The notes under the pieces were generated by a model. The model was not told where the DNA came from and did no database searches. It saw only the letters and a list, made by a program, of their open reading frames with translations. This document shows positions 1-8,391 of a DNA stretch of 64,000 nt, piece after piece. The translations under genes were made by a program, and so were the position numbers. Numbering within the stretch: the stretch's first letter is position 1; the number at the start of each line of letters is the position of its first letter. The DNA comes from Mycobacterium palustre (lineage in GTDB: Bacteria; Actinomycetota; Actinomycetes; Mycobacteriales; Mycobacteriaceae). Where the stretch lies: contig NZ_LQPJ01000105.1 in assembly GCF_002101785.1 (NCBI RefSeq), positions 21,201 through 85,200 of the forward strand, in the 5' to 3' direction.

Positions 1-1284
1 GCCGCGCTCCTGCAGCAGCGGCACCACCCGGTCGACGAACTCGTCCAGGCCGCGCGGCGTCAGGTGCGGCACCAGGATGAACCCGTCGCAGGCGTCGGCC
101 TGGATGTAGCGGTCGATCTCGTCGGCGATCCGCCCCGGCGTCCCGACGAATTGCTGGCGGCTGGTCACGGCGATGACCAGCTCGCGGATCGACAGGTTCT
201 CGGCCGAGGCGCGCTCGCGGTAGCGGCGGGCCACCGCCACCGGGTCGCCGTGCCGCACCCGCCCCTGGGTGATGGTGCTGTCGACGACGGGATCGAAGTC
301 GGGCAGCGGCCCGTCCGGGTCGTACCCGGAGAGCTCGCGACCCCACACCTGCTCGAGCATCGCGATCGCTGTGGCGCCGCTGACCTGCTGGTAGCGGATG
401 TGCCGCGCCCTGTCGTGCGCCTCGGCGTCGGTGTCACCGATGACGAACGTCGCGGCCGGAAAGACCTTGAGCCGATCGGGATCCCGGCCGTACGACGCGG
501 CGCGGCCCTTGACGTCGGCGTAGTAGCGCTGGCCGTCCTCCAGCGACGAGTGCAGGGTGAACAGCGCGTCGGCGTTGCGCGCGCCGAACGCGCGCCCGTC
601 GTTGGAATCGCCGGCCTGCAACAGCACCGGATGGCCCTGGGGGCCCGCGGGCAGCGTCGCGAACCCCCGCACGTCGAACTGGGGGCCGGAGTGCGAGACG
701 CTTCGGATCCGGTCCGGGTCGACGTAGACCCCGGCGTCGGCCTCGGCCAGCACGGCCCCGGCCTCCCAGCTGTCCCAGAATTGGCGCGCCACGGCGAGGA
801 ACTCCTCGGCGCGCGCGTACCGGTCGGCGTGGTCGAGGAATCCGCCGCGGCGGAAGTTGGCGCCGGTGAACGCGTCCGACGAGGTCACCATGTTCCAGCC
901 GGCGCGGCCGCCGGACAGGTGGTCGAGGCTCGCGAATTGCCTTGCGACTTCGAAGGGTTCGTTGAAGGTGGTGTTGATGGTCCCCGTCAGCCCGATCCGG
1001 TCGGTGACGCCGGCGAGCGCGGCCAGCACGGTGAAGGTGTCTGGGCGCCCGACGACGTCGAGGTCGTAGATGCGGCCGCGGTGTTCGCGCAGCCGCAGCC
1101 CCTCGGCCAGAAAGAAGAAGTCGAACAGCCCGCGTTCGGCGGTGCGGGCCAAATGCTCGAACGACGCGAACTCGATCTGGCTGCCCGCGTCGGGATCGGT
1201 CCACACGGTGGTGTTGTTGACGCCCGGGAAGTGGGCGGCCAAATGAATGGGCTTGCGCTGCTTGCCCTCCCGCACGCCGCTCAT
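1..1284 (-). CDS. Flavin-dependent monooxygenase, NtaA/SnaA/DszA family (3' end missing)
   Basis: The reading frame is open from an ATG at 1284 to the window edge (428 codons, no stop). Read on the minus strand, the N-terminus begins MSGVREGKQRKPIHLAAHFP and continues with family signatures such as AERGLFDFFFLAEG and LDHLSGGRAGWNMVTS. These are typical of the reduced-flavin-dependent NtaA/SnaA/DszA monooxygenases in the bacterial luciferase superfamily, which use FMNH2 and O2 on sulfur- or nitrogen-containing organic compounds. Family length is about 440-460 residues, so only about 15-30 residues should be missing. The start overlaps the stop of the upstream gene as ATGA, so it is translationally coupled to the other monooxygenases. 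The substrate cannot be read from sequence. Confidence 0.85.
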   Translation of the reverse strand, partial: MSGVREGKQRKPIHLAAHFPGVNNTTVWTDPDAGSQIEFASFEHLARTAERGLFDFFFLAEGLRLREHRGRIYDLDVVGRPDTFTVLAALAGVTDRIGLTGTINTTFNEPFEVARQFASLDHLSGGRAGWNMVTSSDAFTGANFRRGGFLDHADRYARAEEFLAVARQFWDSWEAGAVLAEADAGVYVDPDRIRSVSHSGPQFDVRGFATLPAGPQGHPVLLQAGDSNDGRAFGARNADALFTLHSSLEDGQRYYADVKGRAASYGRDPDRLKVFPAATFVIGDTDAEAHDRARHIRYQQVSGATAIAMLEQVWGRELSGYDPDGPLPDFDPVVDSTITQGRVRHGDPVAVARRYRERASAENLSIRELVIAVTSRQQFVGTPGRIADEIDRYIQADACDGFILVPHLTPRGLDEFVDRVVPLLQERG

Positions 1285-2411
1285 CCGGTGAGCCCCCATC
1301 GCTTGGCGAGCAGCTCGTGCGAGCGGAGCCGGTCGGCTTGGCTGTGGGTGACGGAGGTGATGACGAGCTCGTCGGCGTTGGTAACGCGCTGCAGCGCCTC
1401 CAGCCGCTCGGCCACCTCGTCGGGGTCACCGACGAATTGTGTTGCCACCCGGTCGATCACGACGGCCAGCTGCTTTTCGGTCAGGGGCTCGCACGCGTCG
1501 GGATCGGGATAGGGGACGGCGCCGCCGCCGGCCCGGATCGAGTACACCCAGTGGCCGTAGCTCGACGCCAGGTGCTTGGCCGTGGCCGAGTCGTCGGCGA
1601 CCACGACGTCGGCCGACACCACGACATAGGGCCGCGCCAGCGCGGCCGACGGGACGAAGGCGTCGCGGTAGGCGTCGATGGCATCCAGCGCGGTGGCCGG
1701 CGTGATGTGATAGCTGGCCACGAACGGCAGCCCCAGCGCGCCGGCCACCTTGGCGCTCTTTCCCTTGCTGCTGCCGAAGATCCACGGCGTCAGGGCGGCT
1801 CCCTCGCCGGGGACCGCATGCACGTCGAACCCGTCGACCTGATAGGTCCCGGCCAGCATCGCCATGATGTCGCCGAGCTGCTCGGCGAAGTCGGGCGCGA
1901 CGGCCTCGGGCTGTTGCAGAATCGCCATGGTCGCCTGCACGCGGCCGCTGCCGAGCAACGCGCGCAGGTCGAACGGCGGCGGGACCACGACGCCGTCGAC
2001 CTCGCGCCATTCCCGCGGCGGGTCGGGGCGCGGGGGTTTGGGCGGCCGAGGCGTTTTCGGCGTGGTGATCCGCCGCTGCGCCGAGCGTCCCAAACCCAGG
2101 TCGATGCGGCCGGGATAGAACGCGTCGAGCATCCCGAAGCTCTCGACCACCGCGGCGGCCGTGGTGTGGCTCAGCTGCACGGCCGCCGATCCCACGCGAA
2201 TCGTGTTGGTGGCGGCGGCGATTTGGCCGATCAGCACCGCGGGCGCCGCGCTGGCCACGGCAACGAAGTGATGCTCGGCGATCCAGAACCGGCGATAGCC
2301 CCACCGCTCGGCGTGCTGGGCGAGCTCGATCGTGTTGCGCAGCGCCGTCGCGGCGTCGCCGCCCGCGCTGATCGGCGACAGATCCAGGACCGACACCGGC
2401 ACCCGGGTCAT
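1281..2411 (-). CDS. LLM-class flavin-dependent oxidoreductase (luciferase-like)
   Basis: A 376-residue protein of the luciferase-like monooxygenase fold. The N-terminus (VSVLDLSPIS, then ERWGYRRFWIAEHHF and GRIDLGLGRS) matches the MsnO8-type subgroup of F420- or FMN-linked oxidoreductases. A proline-rich insert (TPRPPKPPRPDPPREW) lies near residue 140 in a surface loop. The ATG at 2411 overlaps the stop of the preceding gene (ATGA) and its own stop overlaps the next start, so the three oxidoreductases form a coupled set. F420 versus FMN use is not decided by the sequence. No substrate can be assigned; the coupling suggests all three act on related compounds. Confidence 0.85.
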   Translation of the reverse strand: MTRVPVSVLDLSPISAGGDAATALRNTIELAQHAERWGYRRFWIAEHHFVAVASAAPAVLIGQIAAATNTIRVGSAAVQLSHTTAAAVVESFGMLDAFYPGRIDLGLGRSAQRRITTPKTPRPPKPPRPDPPREWREVDGVVVPPPFDLRALLGSGRVQATMAILQQPEAVAPDFAEQLGDIMAMLAGTYQVDGFDVHAVPGEGAALTPWIFGSSKGKSAKVAGALGLPFVASYHITPATALDAIDAYRDAFVPSAALARPYVVVSADVVVADDSATAKHLASSYGHWVYSIRAGGGAVPYPDPDACEPLTEKQLAVVIDRVATQFVGDPDEVAERLEALQRVTNADELVITSVTHSQADRLRSHELLAKRWGLTG

Positions 2412-3505
2412 CGGTTCACCGCCGCATACCGGTTGGGCGCCACCGGCAGCCCGAGCCGGGCCCGCAGGGTCTCGCCCTGCCGGTAGCCGGTGCGGAAGCG
2501 TCCGGCCCGCTGCAGCAGCGGCACCACCTCGTCGACGATCACCGGCAGGTCGGTGGCGTTGACGGCGGGGCGCAGCCGGGCGCCGTCGATGCCCAGCCGC
2601 TGCCAAGCTAGAAGCATGTCCACCAATTGGGTCGCGGCGCCGGAAAAGACGAGCGCATCGGAGCGGAAGTCCGCCCCGCCCGTGAACGAAACAACCACGT
2701 CGGCAAGGACTTTCAAATGAGCGCCACCCGCCGCGCGAACGTCGGCCAGGACGCTTCGCACCGAGGAGTCGTCGGTGGGCGTGACGAAGACGACGTCGGC
2801 GCCGGCGGCGGCGAACTCGTAGGCGGGGCCGACGTGCGCCAGCGCGGCCACCACCGGCTGGCCCTGGGGCGGCCGCGGCGTGATCGACGGCCCCTTGACC
2901 GAGAAGTACTTCCCGGCGAAGTCGACGTAGTGCAGCTTGTCGACGTCGACGTAACGCCCGGTGGTCACGTCGCGGATGATCGCGTCGTCCTCCCAGCTGT
3001 CCCACAACCGGCGCACCACGTCGACGTACTCGGCGGCCTCGTCGAACAGCGGAATCTGCGACACGTCCCGGCGCCCGAACAGGGCGGCCTCGTGCGCGGT
3101 GGCGCTCACCCGCGGTTGCCAACCCGCGCGGCCGTGCGACACATAGTCAAGCGTCGCAATGGATTTGGAGATGTGAAACGGCTCGGTGTGGGTGACGGTG
3201 GCCACCGGGATCAGCCCGATGTGCCGCGTTGCGGGCGCGATGCGGGCCGCGACCAGCACCGCGTCGGCGCGACCGGTCAGCCGGTCCGGGTGGATGCGCG
3301 GGCTTCGCCCGACCTGCGGCGTCAGGCTGTCGTCGATCGTGAGGAAGTCGAGCAGCCCGCGCTCGGCGGTCGCGGCCAGCTCCACCCAGTAGCGGCCGCC
3401 GAGAACCGACGGGGTGGTGGGATCCGCGGCGAGGGTCGGCCGCCAGGCCTGGGGGTTCCAGCCGTATCCGTCCAGCGCGACGCCGAGCTGAAACTGCCCG
3501 GTCAT
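2408..3505 (-). CDS. Flavin-dependent monooxygenase, NtaA/DszA-like
   Basis: A 365-residue luciferase-superfamily monooxygenase. Recognisable stretches are FQLGVALDGYGWNPQAWR at the N-terminus, ERGLLDFLTIDDS near residue 50 and LDYVSHGRAGWQPRVS near residue 125, which align with the flavin-binding barrel of NtaA-type enzymes. I chose the ATG at 3505 because it overlaps the upstream acetyltransferase stop (ATGA); a GTG three codons upstream at 3514 is also possible. It is slightly shorter than typical DszA/NtaA proteins (about 450). It lies in a four-gene operon with an acetyltransferase and two other flavin oxidoreductases, probably for oxidative breakdown of a sulfur- or nitrogen-containing compound (inference). 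Confidence 0.85.
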   Translation of the reverse strand: MTGQFQLGVALDGYGWNPQAWRPTLAADPTTPSVLGGRYWVELAATAERGLLDFLTIDDSLTPQVGRSPRIHPDRLTGRADAVLVAARIAPATRHIGLIPVATVTHTEPFHISKSIATLDYVSHGRAGWQPRVSATAHEAALFGRRDVSQIPLFDEAAEYVDVVRRLWDSWEDDAIIRDVTTGRYVDVDKLHYVDFAGKYFSVKGPSITPRPPQGQPVVAALAHVGPAYEFAAAGADVVFVTPTDDSSVRSVLADVRAAGGAHLKVLADVVVSFTGGADFRSDALVFSGAATQLVDMLLAWQRLGIDGARLRPAVNATDLPVIVDEVVPLLQRAGRFRTGYRQGETLRARLGLPVAPNRYAAVNR

Positions 3506-3990
3506 GCCAGCCACTTCTCGAAGGCGATGGGACGAAAGGGTCCCCAGTCGGGCAGCGGCTGGGCGGGCGCGATGCGGACGTAGCCGGTCGCGTCGTAGAG
3601 CGCCTCGGCCTCGGGCTGGCGATTGCCGGTGATCAGGTACAGCCGCCGGTAGCCGCGGGCGGCGGCCTCGGCCTCCAGCGCGGCCAGCAGCGCCCGGGCG
3701 TAACCGCGGCGCCGGTGCGCGCTGTCGGTCCAGATCCGCTTGAGCTCGGCGGTGTGGTCGTCGAAGCGCCGGAACGCGCCGCCGGTGACCGGCACGCCGT
3801 CGCGCACGCCGATCAGCAGTCCGCCGTCCGGCGCGGCCAATTCGTCGGCCGGGACCGGCAACCAGGACAGGTGGGTGTCCGGGGTGCCGCCGTAGCGCTG
3901 CGCGTACTCGACGGCCAGCTCTTCCAGCAGCGGCCGTGCCACAGGGTCGTCGTGCGTGGCCGACACGAATTCGAGGCCGGTTTCGGTCAT
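3502..3990 (-). CDS. GNAT family N-acetyltransferase
   Basis: A 162-residue GNAT-fold acetyltransferase. The acetyl-CoA pyrophosphate-binding loop is visible as RRRGYARALLAALEAEA around residues 95-110, preceded by the beta-4 strand AELKRIWTDSAHR. The C-terminal part (YDATGYVRIA) is the usual last helix and strand of the fold. An ATG at 3990 is preferred; the adjacent GTG at 3993 would add one residue. The stop overlaps the first monooxygenase start, so this is the first gene of the monooxygenase operon. The acceptor substrate is unknown; acetylation of an amine or a drug-like product is an inference from context. Confidence 0.85.
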   Translation of the reverse strand: MTETGLEFVSATHDDPVARPLLEELAVEYAQRYGGTPDTHLSWLPVPADELAAPDGGLLIGVRDGVPVTGGAFRRFDDHTAELKRIWTDSAHRRRGYARALLAALEAEAAARGYRRLYLITGNRQPEAEALYDATGYVRIAPAQPLPDWGPFRPIAFEKWLA

Positions 3991-4000
3991 CACCTAACCT

Positions 4001-4930
4001 TTAACGCTCGTCGCCCGGAACCATTCCGGGCGCCTCGACCCGCACGGCGGTGACGTATCCGGGGGTGACCGCGAGGTCGTCGGGGCCGCCGCGCCACAGC
4101 TCCGACAGCCCGACGTCGGCGAACAACTCGACGACGTTGCGGTCGACCGCTTCCCAGCCGTGGGCGCCCAGATACGCGGGGACGTGGCCGTACTCGCCCG
4201 GATGGGTCAGGCTGCCCAGGTCGACGTCGAGGCCTTTTCGTCGCCAGCTTTCGACGAATGCCTCGCGCGCCTGCTGCCGTGCCGGTGTCCAGATGGCCAT
4301 GTGGTCGGCGGCGAAGCGGCTGCCGGCCGCACTGGCCTCGGTGATGTCGCGCAGCAACCGATTCTGGGCGTCGGCGGGCAGGTATCCGACGAGCAGCTGC
4401 TCGGCCACCCATGCCGTGGGCCGGGTTTCGTCGAAACCGGCCCGCTGCAGCGCCGCCAGCCACTCCTGGCGCAGGTCGGCGCCGATCTCGCGACGGTTCA
4501 CGGCCGGCTGCACCTGAAGGCCCGCCAGCACTTCGGCCTTGAAATCGAGCACCTCCGGCCGGTCTATCTCGTACACCGTCGTCCCGCGCGGCCACCACAG
4601 CCGGTAGGCGCGGGTGTCGAGGCCCGATCCCAGGATCACCACCTGCCGCAGCCCGGAGTTACCGGCGGCGGCGAGGAACTCGTCGAGGAACCGGCCGAAC
4701 ACCGCCTGCATGTGGAGGAGCCCGGTGGTGATCGGGTGCTCGCCGTCGTCGGCGGCGTATCGCTGGTCGCCGATCACCTGGATGAAGTAGGGGATCCCGG
4801 CGGCGCGAACCAGCGGCTCGGCGAACGGGTCGGCCATGATCCCTTTGTCGGTGGCCACCGCCCGCGCCACCGCGTCGAACGTCGTGGCCAAGCCGTCGCC
4901 GGTGGCCGGATCCCAGACCGCCCGCGCCAT
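4001..4930 (-). CDS. Class I SAM-dependent methyltransferase (LCM-like, TIGR00027 type)
   Basis: A 309-residue protein of the large mycobacterial family of putative SAM-dependent methyltransferases related to leucine carboxyl methyltransferase. Family marks are the N-terminal DPATGDGLATTFDAVARAVA, the DPFAEPLVRAAG stretch, and SAM motif I VVILGSGLDTRAYRL near residue 95, followed by the acidic VYEIDRPEVL strand. Mycobacterial genomes carry many copies and the natural substrates are mostly unknown. The ATG at 4930 starts only 6 bases after the stop of the DUF3054 gene, so the two are probably co-transcribed. The assignment to the fold is firm; the function is not. Confidence 0.88.
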   Translation of the reverse strand: MARAVWDPATGDGLATTFDAVARAVATDKGIMADPFAEPLVRAAGIPYFIQVIGDQRYAADDGEHPITTGLLHMQAVFGRFLDEFLAAAGNSGLRQVVILGSGLDTRAYRLWWPRGTTVYEIDRPEVLDFKAEVLAGLQVQPAVNRREIGADLRQEWLAALQRAGFDETRPTAWVAEQLLVGYLPADAQNRLLRDITEASAAGSRFAADHMAIWTPARQQAREAFVESWRRKGLDVDLGSLTHPGEYGHVPAYLGAHGWEAVDRNVVELFADVGLSELWRGGPDDLAVTPGYVTAVRVEAPGMVPGDER

Positions 4931-4936
4931 CGCCGC

Positions 4937-5308
4937 TCAGACGCCGGAGCGCCGCCGCGCGGCCAGCCCGACGGCCGCCCGCCAACCGAGCAGCAGCGCC
5001 GCGGTGACCGACGCCGCCACCACCACGAAACTCGCCGCCACGCCCGCCGAGGTGGCCTTGCGCAGCACCATGCCGAGGGCCACGGTGCACAGCCAGACGA
5101 TGACGCCGGTGGGTGCCACCCGGGTGGGCCGCCTCCAGGCCCGCGACACCAGCCATCCGACGAGCGTTCCGGCGAGAAACGGCCACGCGGTCGTCGCGAC
5201 GCCGGTGACGCTGAGCCCCTCGGCGTGGCTGCGGCGTCCCAGCGCGCAGAACAGCAAAACAGCGAGGACATCTGCGAATAGCGAGCCCAGCCATCCCAGC
5301 CGTTGCAT
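4937..5308 (-). CDS. DUF3054 integral membrane protein (Rv0401 homologue)
   Basis: A 123-residue hydrophobic protein with about four predicted membrane helices: LFADVLAVLLFCALG, AWPFLAGTLVGWLVS, GVIVWLCTVALGMVL, and FVVVAASVTAALLLGW. Length and divergent placement next to fadE7 match the H37Rv gene Rv0401 as I remember it, and DUF3054 proteins have this size. No transport or catalytic motif can be seen and its role is unknown. It is transcribed away from fadE7 across a 52-base gap. A TAGTCT hexamer six bases before the ATG suggests a leaderless transcript. Confidence 0.8.
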   Translation of the reverse strand: MQRLGWLGSLFADVLAVLLFCALGRRSHAEGLSVTGVATTAWPFLAGTLVGWLVSRAWRRPTRVAPTGVIVWLCTVALGMVLRKATSAGVAASFVVVAASVTAALLLGWRAAVGLAARRRSGV

Positions 5309-5314
5309 GAAGCG

Positions 5315-5320
5315 AGACTA
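5315..5320 (-). promoter_or_regulatory. -10 hexamer, probable leaderless promoter of the DUF3054 gene
   Basis: On the minus strand TAGTCT is followed by six bases and then the ATG at 5308. This is the mycobacterial TANNNT -10 pattern placed so that transcription would begin at the start codon. No Shine-Dalgarno sequence is visible. Confidence 0.5.
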
Positions 5321-5360
5321 CCGGCCCTGATCGCGGCCCGTTGATGGCAGGCTGAAGCCT

Positions 5361-6545
5361 ATGAGCACGCAAGCACCGCCCGCCTTCGACCGCGACGATC
5401 CCCTGGGATTGGACGCCTCCCTGTCCGACGACGAGCTCGCGGTGCGCGACACGGTCCGCAAGTTCTGCGCCGATCACGTCCTGCCCCACATCGCGCAGTG
5501 GTTCGAGATCGGCGACCTGCCCGCGCGCGAACTGGCCAAGCAGTTCGGCCAGCTCGGCCTGCTCGGAATGCACCTGCACGGCTACGGATGTGGCGGCGCC
5601 TCCGCCGTGCACTACGGCCTGGCGTGCACCGAGCTGGAGGCCGCCGACTCCGGGGTGCGGTCGATGGTCTCGGTGCAGGGGTCGCTGGCGATGTTCGCGA
5701 TCTGGAACTTCGGGTCCGAGGAGCAAAAGCAGCAGTGGCTGCCCGGCATGGCCGCCGGCGAGCTGCTGGGCTGCTTCGGGCTGACCGAGCCCGACGTCGG
5801 CTCGGACCCGGCCGCGATGAAAACGCGCGCGCGCCGCGACGGTTCGGACTGGGTGCTCAACGGGCGCAAGCTGTGGATCACCAACGGGTCGGTCGCCGAC
5901 GTGGCGATCGTGTGGGCCGGCACCGACGAGGGTGTGCGCGGTTTCATCGTGCCCACCAAGACGCCGGGCTTCACCGCCAACACCATCCACCACAAGCTGT
6001 CGCTGCGGGCGTCGATCACCAGCGAGCTGGTGCTCGACGACGTGCGGCTGCCCGCCGACGCGATGCTGCCCGAGGCGACGGGGTTGCGGGGCCCGCTGTC
6101 GTGTCTGTCGGAGGCGCGCTACGGGATCATCTGGGGGTCGATGGGGGCGGCGCGGTCGGCGTGGCAGGCCGCGCTGGACTACGCCACCCAGCGCACCCAG
6201 TTCGGCCGCCCGATCGCCGGGTTCCAGCTGACGCAGGCCAAGCTCGTCGACATGGCGGTCGAACTGCACAAGGGGCAGCTGCTGGCGCTGCACCTCGGCC
6301 GCCTCAAGGACACCGTCGGGCTGCGCCCCGAGCAGGTCAGCTTCGGCAAGCTCAACAACACCCGCGAGGCGCTCGAAATCTGCCGCACGGCGCGAACGAT
6401 ATTGGGCGGCAACGGGATATCGCTGGAATACCCCGTGATCCGGCACATGGTGAACCTGGAATCGGTGCTGACCTACGAGGGCACCCCCGAGATGCACCAG
6501 CTCGTCCTGGGCCAGGCGTTCACCGGCAGCGACGCCCTCCGCTGA
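5361..6545 (+). CDS. fadE7: Acyl-CoA dehydrogenase FadE7, glutaryl-CoA dehydrogenase type
   Basis: A 394-residue acyl-CoA dehydrogenase. It has the flavin-contacting CFGLTEPDVGSDPAAM and LWITNGSVADVAIVWA segments, and the arginine-containing CLSEARYGIIWGSMGAARS and YATQRTQFGRPI stretches. The catalytic base sits in TYEGTPEMHQ (Glu373), in the same place as in glutaryl-CoA dehydrogenase, which oxidises and decarboxylates glutaryl-CoA to crotonyl-CoA in lysine and tryptophan breakdown. Overall similarity is to that class. Its neighbourhood (Rv0401 homologue divergent, secreted protein downstream) matches fadE7/Rv0400c. The stop overlaps the start of the next acyl-CoA dehydrogenase by one base (TGATG). 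Actual substrate specificity is inferred. Confidence 0.88.
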   Translation: MSTQAPPAFDRDDPLGLDASLSDDELAVRDTVRKFCADHVLPHIAQWFEIGDLPARELAKQFGQLGLLGMHLHGYGCGGASAVHYGLACTELEAADSGVRSMVSVQGSLAMFAIWNFGSEEQKQQWLPGMAAGELLGCFGLTEPDVGSDPAAMKTRARRDGSDWVLNGRKLWITNGSVADVAIVWAGTDEGVRGFIVPTKTPGFTANTIHHKLSLRASITSELVLDDVRLPADAMLPEATGLRGPLSCLSEARYGIIWGSMGAARSAWQAALDYATQRTQFGRPIAGFQLTQAKLVDMAVELHKGQLLALHLGRLKDTVGLRPEQVSFGKLNNTREALEICRTARTILGGNGISLEYPVIRHMVNLESVLTYEGTPEMHQLVLGQAFTGSDALR

Positions 6546-7690
6546 TGGGTGGCCTGACCTATACCCCCGAGCATCACCAGTTCCGGCAACTGGTACGGGA
6601 TTTCGTGCGGCGGACCGTGGTGCCCGCGCACGAGGACTGGGAGCGGCGCGGCCAGTGGGACCGCTCGCTGTTTTTGGAGGCGGGAAAGCTTGGCCTGCTG
6701 GGCATTTCGGTGCCGGAGCACCTCGGCGGGCCGGGGGTCGACGACTTTCGCTACAACGCGATCGTCATCGACGAGTTGCAGCGGGCGGGCGCGGCGGCCG
6801 AGGCCATCGCTTTCACGCTGCAAAACGACGTGGTGCTGCCCTATCTCACCGACCTGACGACGCCCGAGCAGCAGCGGCGATGGCTGCCCGGGGTGGTGAC
6901 CGGCGAGACGGTGCTGGGGATCGCGATGACCGAACCGGGCACCGGTAGCGACCTGGCCGGGATTCGCACCACCGCGGTGCGGGACGGCGACCACTACGTG
7001 GTCAACGGCGCCAAGACGTTCATCTCCAACGGGCAATGCGGGGACCTGTTCGTGATCGCGGTGCGCACCTCGCCCGATCGGCACAAGGGCCTGTCGCTGC
7101 TGGTGGCCGACGCGAACACGCCTGGTTTTCATCGCGGCCGCAACCTGGAGAAGATCGGCCTGCACGCCCAGGACACCAGCGAGCTCACCTTCACCGACAT
7201 GCGGGTCCCGGTGGACAACCTGCTCGAGCAGGAGGGCATGGGGTTCTATCAGCTGGTCCGCAACCTGCCGCAGGAGCGGCTCGCGCTGGGGGTGGGCGCG
7301 GTGGCCGCCGCCGAAGGCATCTTCGCCGAAACGCTCGAATACGCCAAGCAGCGCAAGGCGTTCGGCGCTCCGATCGCAAGCTTCCAGCACAGCCAGTTCG
7401 TGCTGGCCGAGCTGGCGACGGAGCTCGACATCGCCCGCAGCTATCTCGACGACTGCCTGGCCGAGCACCTCACCGGTTCGCTGACCGCCGCGCGCGCCGC
7501 GAAGCTGAAATGGTGGACCACCGATCTGCAGGTGCGCACCGCCGACCGCTGCATGCAGCTGCACGGCGGCTACGGATACATGCGGGAGTACAGCGTGGCC
7601 CGCGCGTTCGTCGACGCCCGGATCCAGACGATCTACGGCGGGACCAACGAGATCATGAAGACCATCATCGCCAAGGACTTGGGCCTCTAG
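6545..7690 (+). CDS. Acyl-CoA dehydrogenase, long-chain/isovaleryl-like active site
   Basis: A 381-residue acyl-CoA dehydrogenase. Visible motifs are GIAMTEPGTGSDLAGI (residues 125-140), TFISNGQCGDLFVIAV, and the C-terminal QLHGGYGYMREYSVAR. The position that holds the catalytic glutamate in medium-chain enzymes is glycine here (IYGGTNEIMK). The likely base is instead Glu244 in NLPQERLALG, as in long-chain and isovaleryl-CoA dehydrogenases. It starts one base inside the fadE7 stop, so the two are translationally coupled. In H37Rv, lpqK lies next to fadE7, so this gene is an accessory difference. It probably acts on a branched or longer acyl-CoA (inference). Confidence 0.88.
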   Translation: MGGLTYTPEHHQFRQLVRDFVRRTVVPAHEDWERRGQWDRSLFLEAGKLGLLGISVPEHLGGPGVDDFRYNAIVIDELQRAGAAAEAIAFTLQNDVVLPYLTDLTTPEQQRRWLPGVVTGETVLGIAMTEPGTGSDLAGIRTTAVRDGDHYVVNGAKTFISNGQCGDLFVIAVRTSPDRHKGLSLLVADANTPGFHRGRNLEKIGLHAQDTSELTFTDMRVPVDNLLEQEGMGFYQLVRNLPQERLALGVGAVAAAEGIFAETLEYAKQRKAFGAPIASFQHSQFVLAELATELDIARSYLDDCLAEHLTGSLTAARAAKLKWWTTDLQVRTADRCMQLHGGYGYMREYSVARAFVDARIQTIYGGTNEIMKTIIAKDLGL

Positions 7691-7762
7691 AGGGATACCG
7701 ATATCGCCGGTTACGGCTGCTTGCGGTCGGGCATCGACTCGTTGCTCGCGCGGCCGGGGCGG

Positions 7763-7768
7763 TAGCCT
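7763..7768 (+). promoter_or_regulatory. -10 hexamer, probable leaderless promoter of the secreted protein gene
   Basis: TAGCCT sits eight bases before the ATG at 7777, with no Shine-Dalgarno sequence. The hexamer is also the left arm of a perfect 6-3-6 inverted repeat (TAGCCT-CGA-AGGCTA) that runs into the start codon; whether this is functional is unknown. Confidence 0.45.
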
Positions 7769-7776
7769 CGAAGGCT

Positions 7777-8391
7777 ATGGTCCGGATCGCTGTGTTTGCC
7801 GCGGCCGTCGCGCTGTCGCTGGGTCAGTTCCCGGCGATGCCGGCGGCAGCCGCCGACCCCACCGTGACGTTGCCGCCGATGACGACGGGCGGCGGCGGGC
7901 CGATCATCGGTGGCGGCAACAACGCCGGAATCGCGGCGCAGCTGACCGGCTTCGGCAAGCCCGACGTCCAGGAGGTCGACGGGTCGGACGCCGCGCAATT
8001 CATCACCGCCGCCGCGGCGGTGAGCAACCCCCAGCTCGCCGCGCCCTTCGGGCTGCTCAAGCGGGCGCTGGCCTGCCAGACCAACAACGCGGGGTTCGGG
8101 GCGCGCGCCTACCGGCGCAACGACGGGAAATGGGGTGGCGCCATGCTCGTCGCCGCCAAGAGCGCAACCCCGAACGTCGACGCCCTGGCCGGCTGCGCCA
8201 GAACCAACTGGCGCAGGCCCACGGCCGGGTCCGACACGGCGATGTGCAACAGCGGCTGGACCACGCCGAACTCCTTCTCGAGTCGCCAGGGCGCCGAAGC
8301 CTATTACATCCTGCTCGCCGGCACGGCCGACGACTTCTGCGCCACCCTCAACGGCAAGTACAAGACCAACGCCGGCACCTGGCCGTTCTAG
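7777..8391 (+). CDS. Small secreted protein (Rv0398c-like)
   Basis: A 204-residue protein with a cleavable signal peptide: MVRIAVFAAAVALSLGQFP, cleaved around residues 22-25 after AAAA. The mature part has a proline/glycine-rich lead-in (TLPPMTTGGGGPIIGGGNNA) and at least four cysteines (ACQTNN, AGCARTN, AMCNSGW, DFCATLN) that could form two disulfides. No lipobox cysteine is seen. A secreted protein of about this length (Rv0398c) lies close to fadE7 in H37Rv, so orthology is likely but not proven. Function is unknown. The chosen ATG has a good -10 hexamer directly upstream and no ribosome binding site. Confidence 0.75.
   Translation: MVRIAVFAAAVALSLGQFPAMPAAAADPTVTLPPMTTGGGGPIIGGGNNAGIAAQLTGFGKPDVQEVDGSDAAQFITAAAAVSNPQLAAPFGLLKRALACQTNNAGFGARAYRRNDGKWGGAMLVAAKSATPNVDALAGCARTNWRRPTAGSDTAMCNSGWTTPNSFSSRQGAEAYYILLAGTADDFCATLNGKYKTNAGTWPF

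Noticed and set aside
64..1512. Long plus-strand open frame opposite the first monooxygenases
   Set aside because: It is antisense to clear luciferase-family coding sequence. High G+C produces long open shadows; many others like it (for example around 29.7-32.0 kb and 39.6-42.2 kb) were dropped for the same reason.
5349..5360. AGGCT-GA-AGCCT inverted repeat before fadE7 as an operator
   Set aside because: Too short, with a two-base centre, and no second copy in the window.
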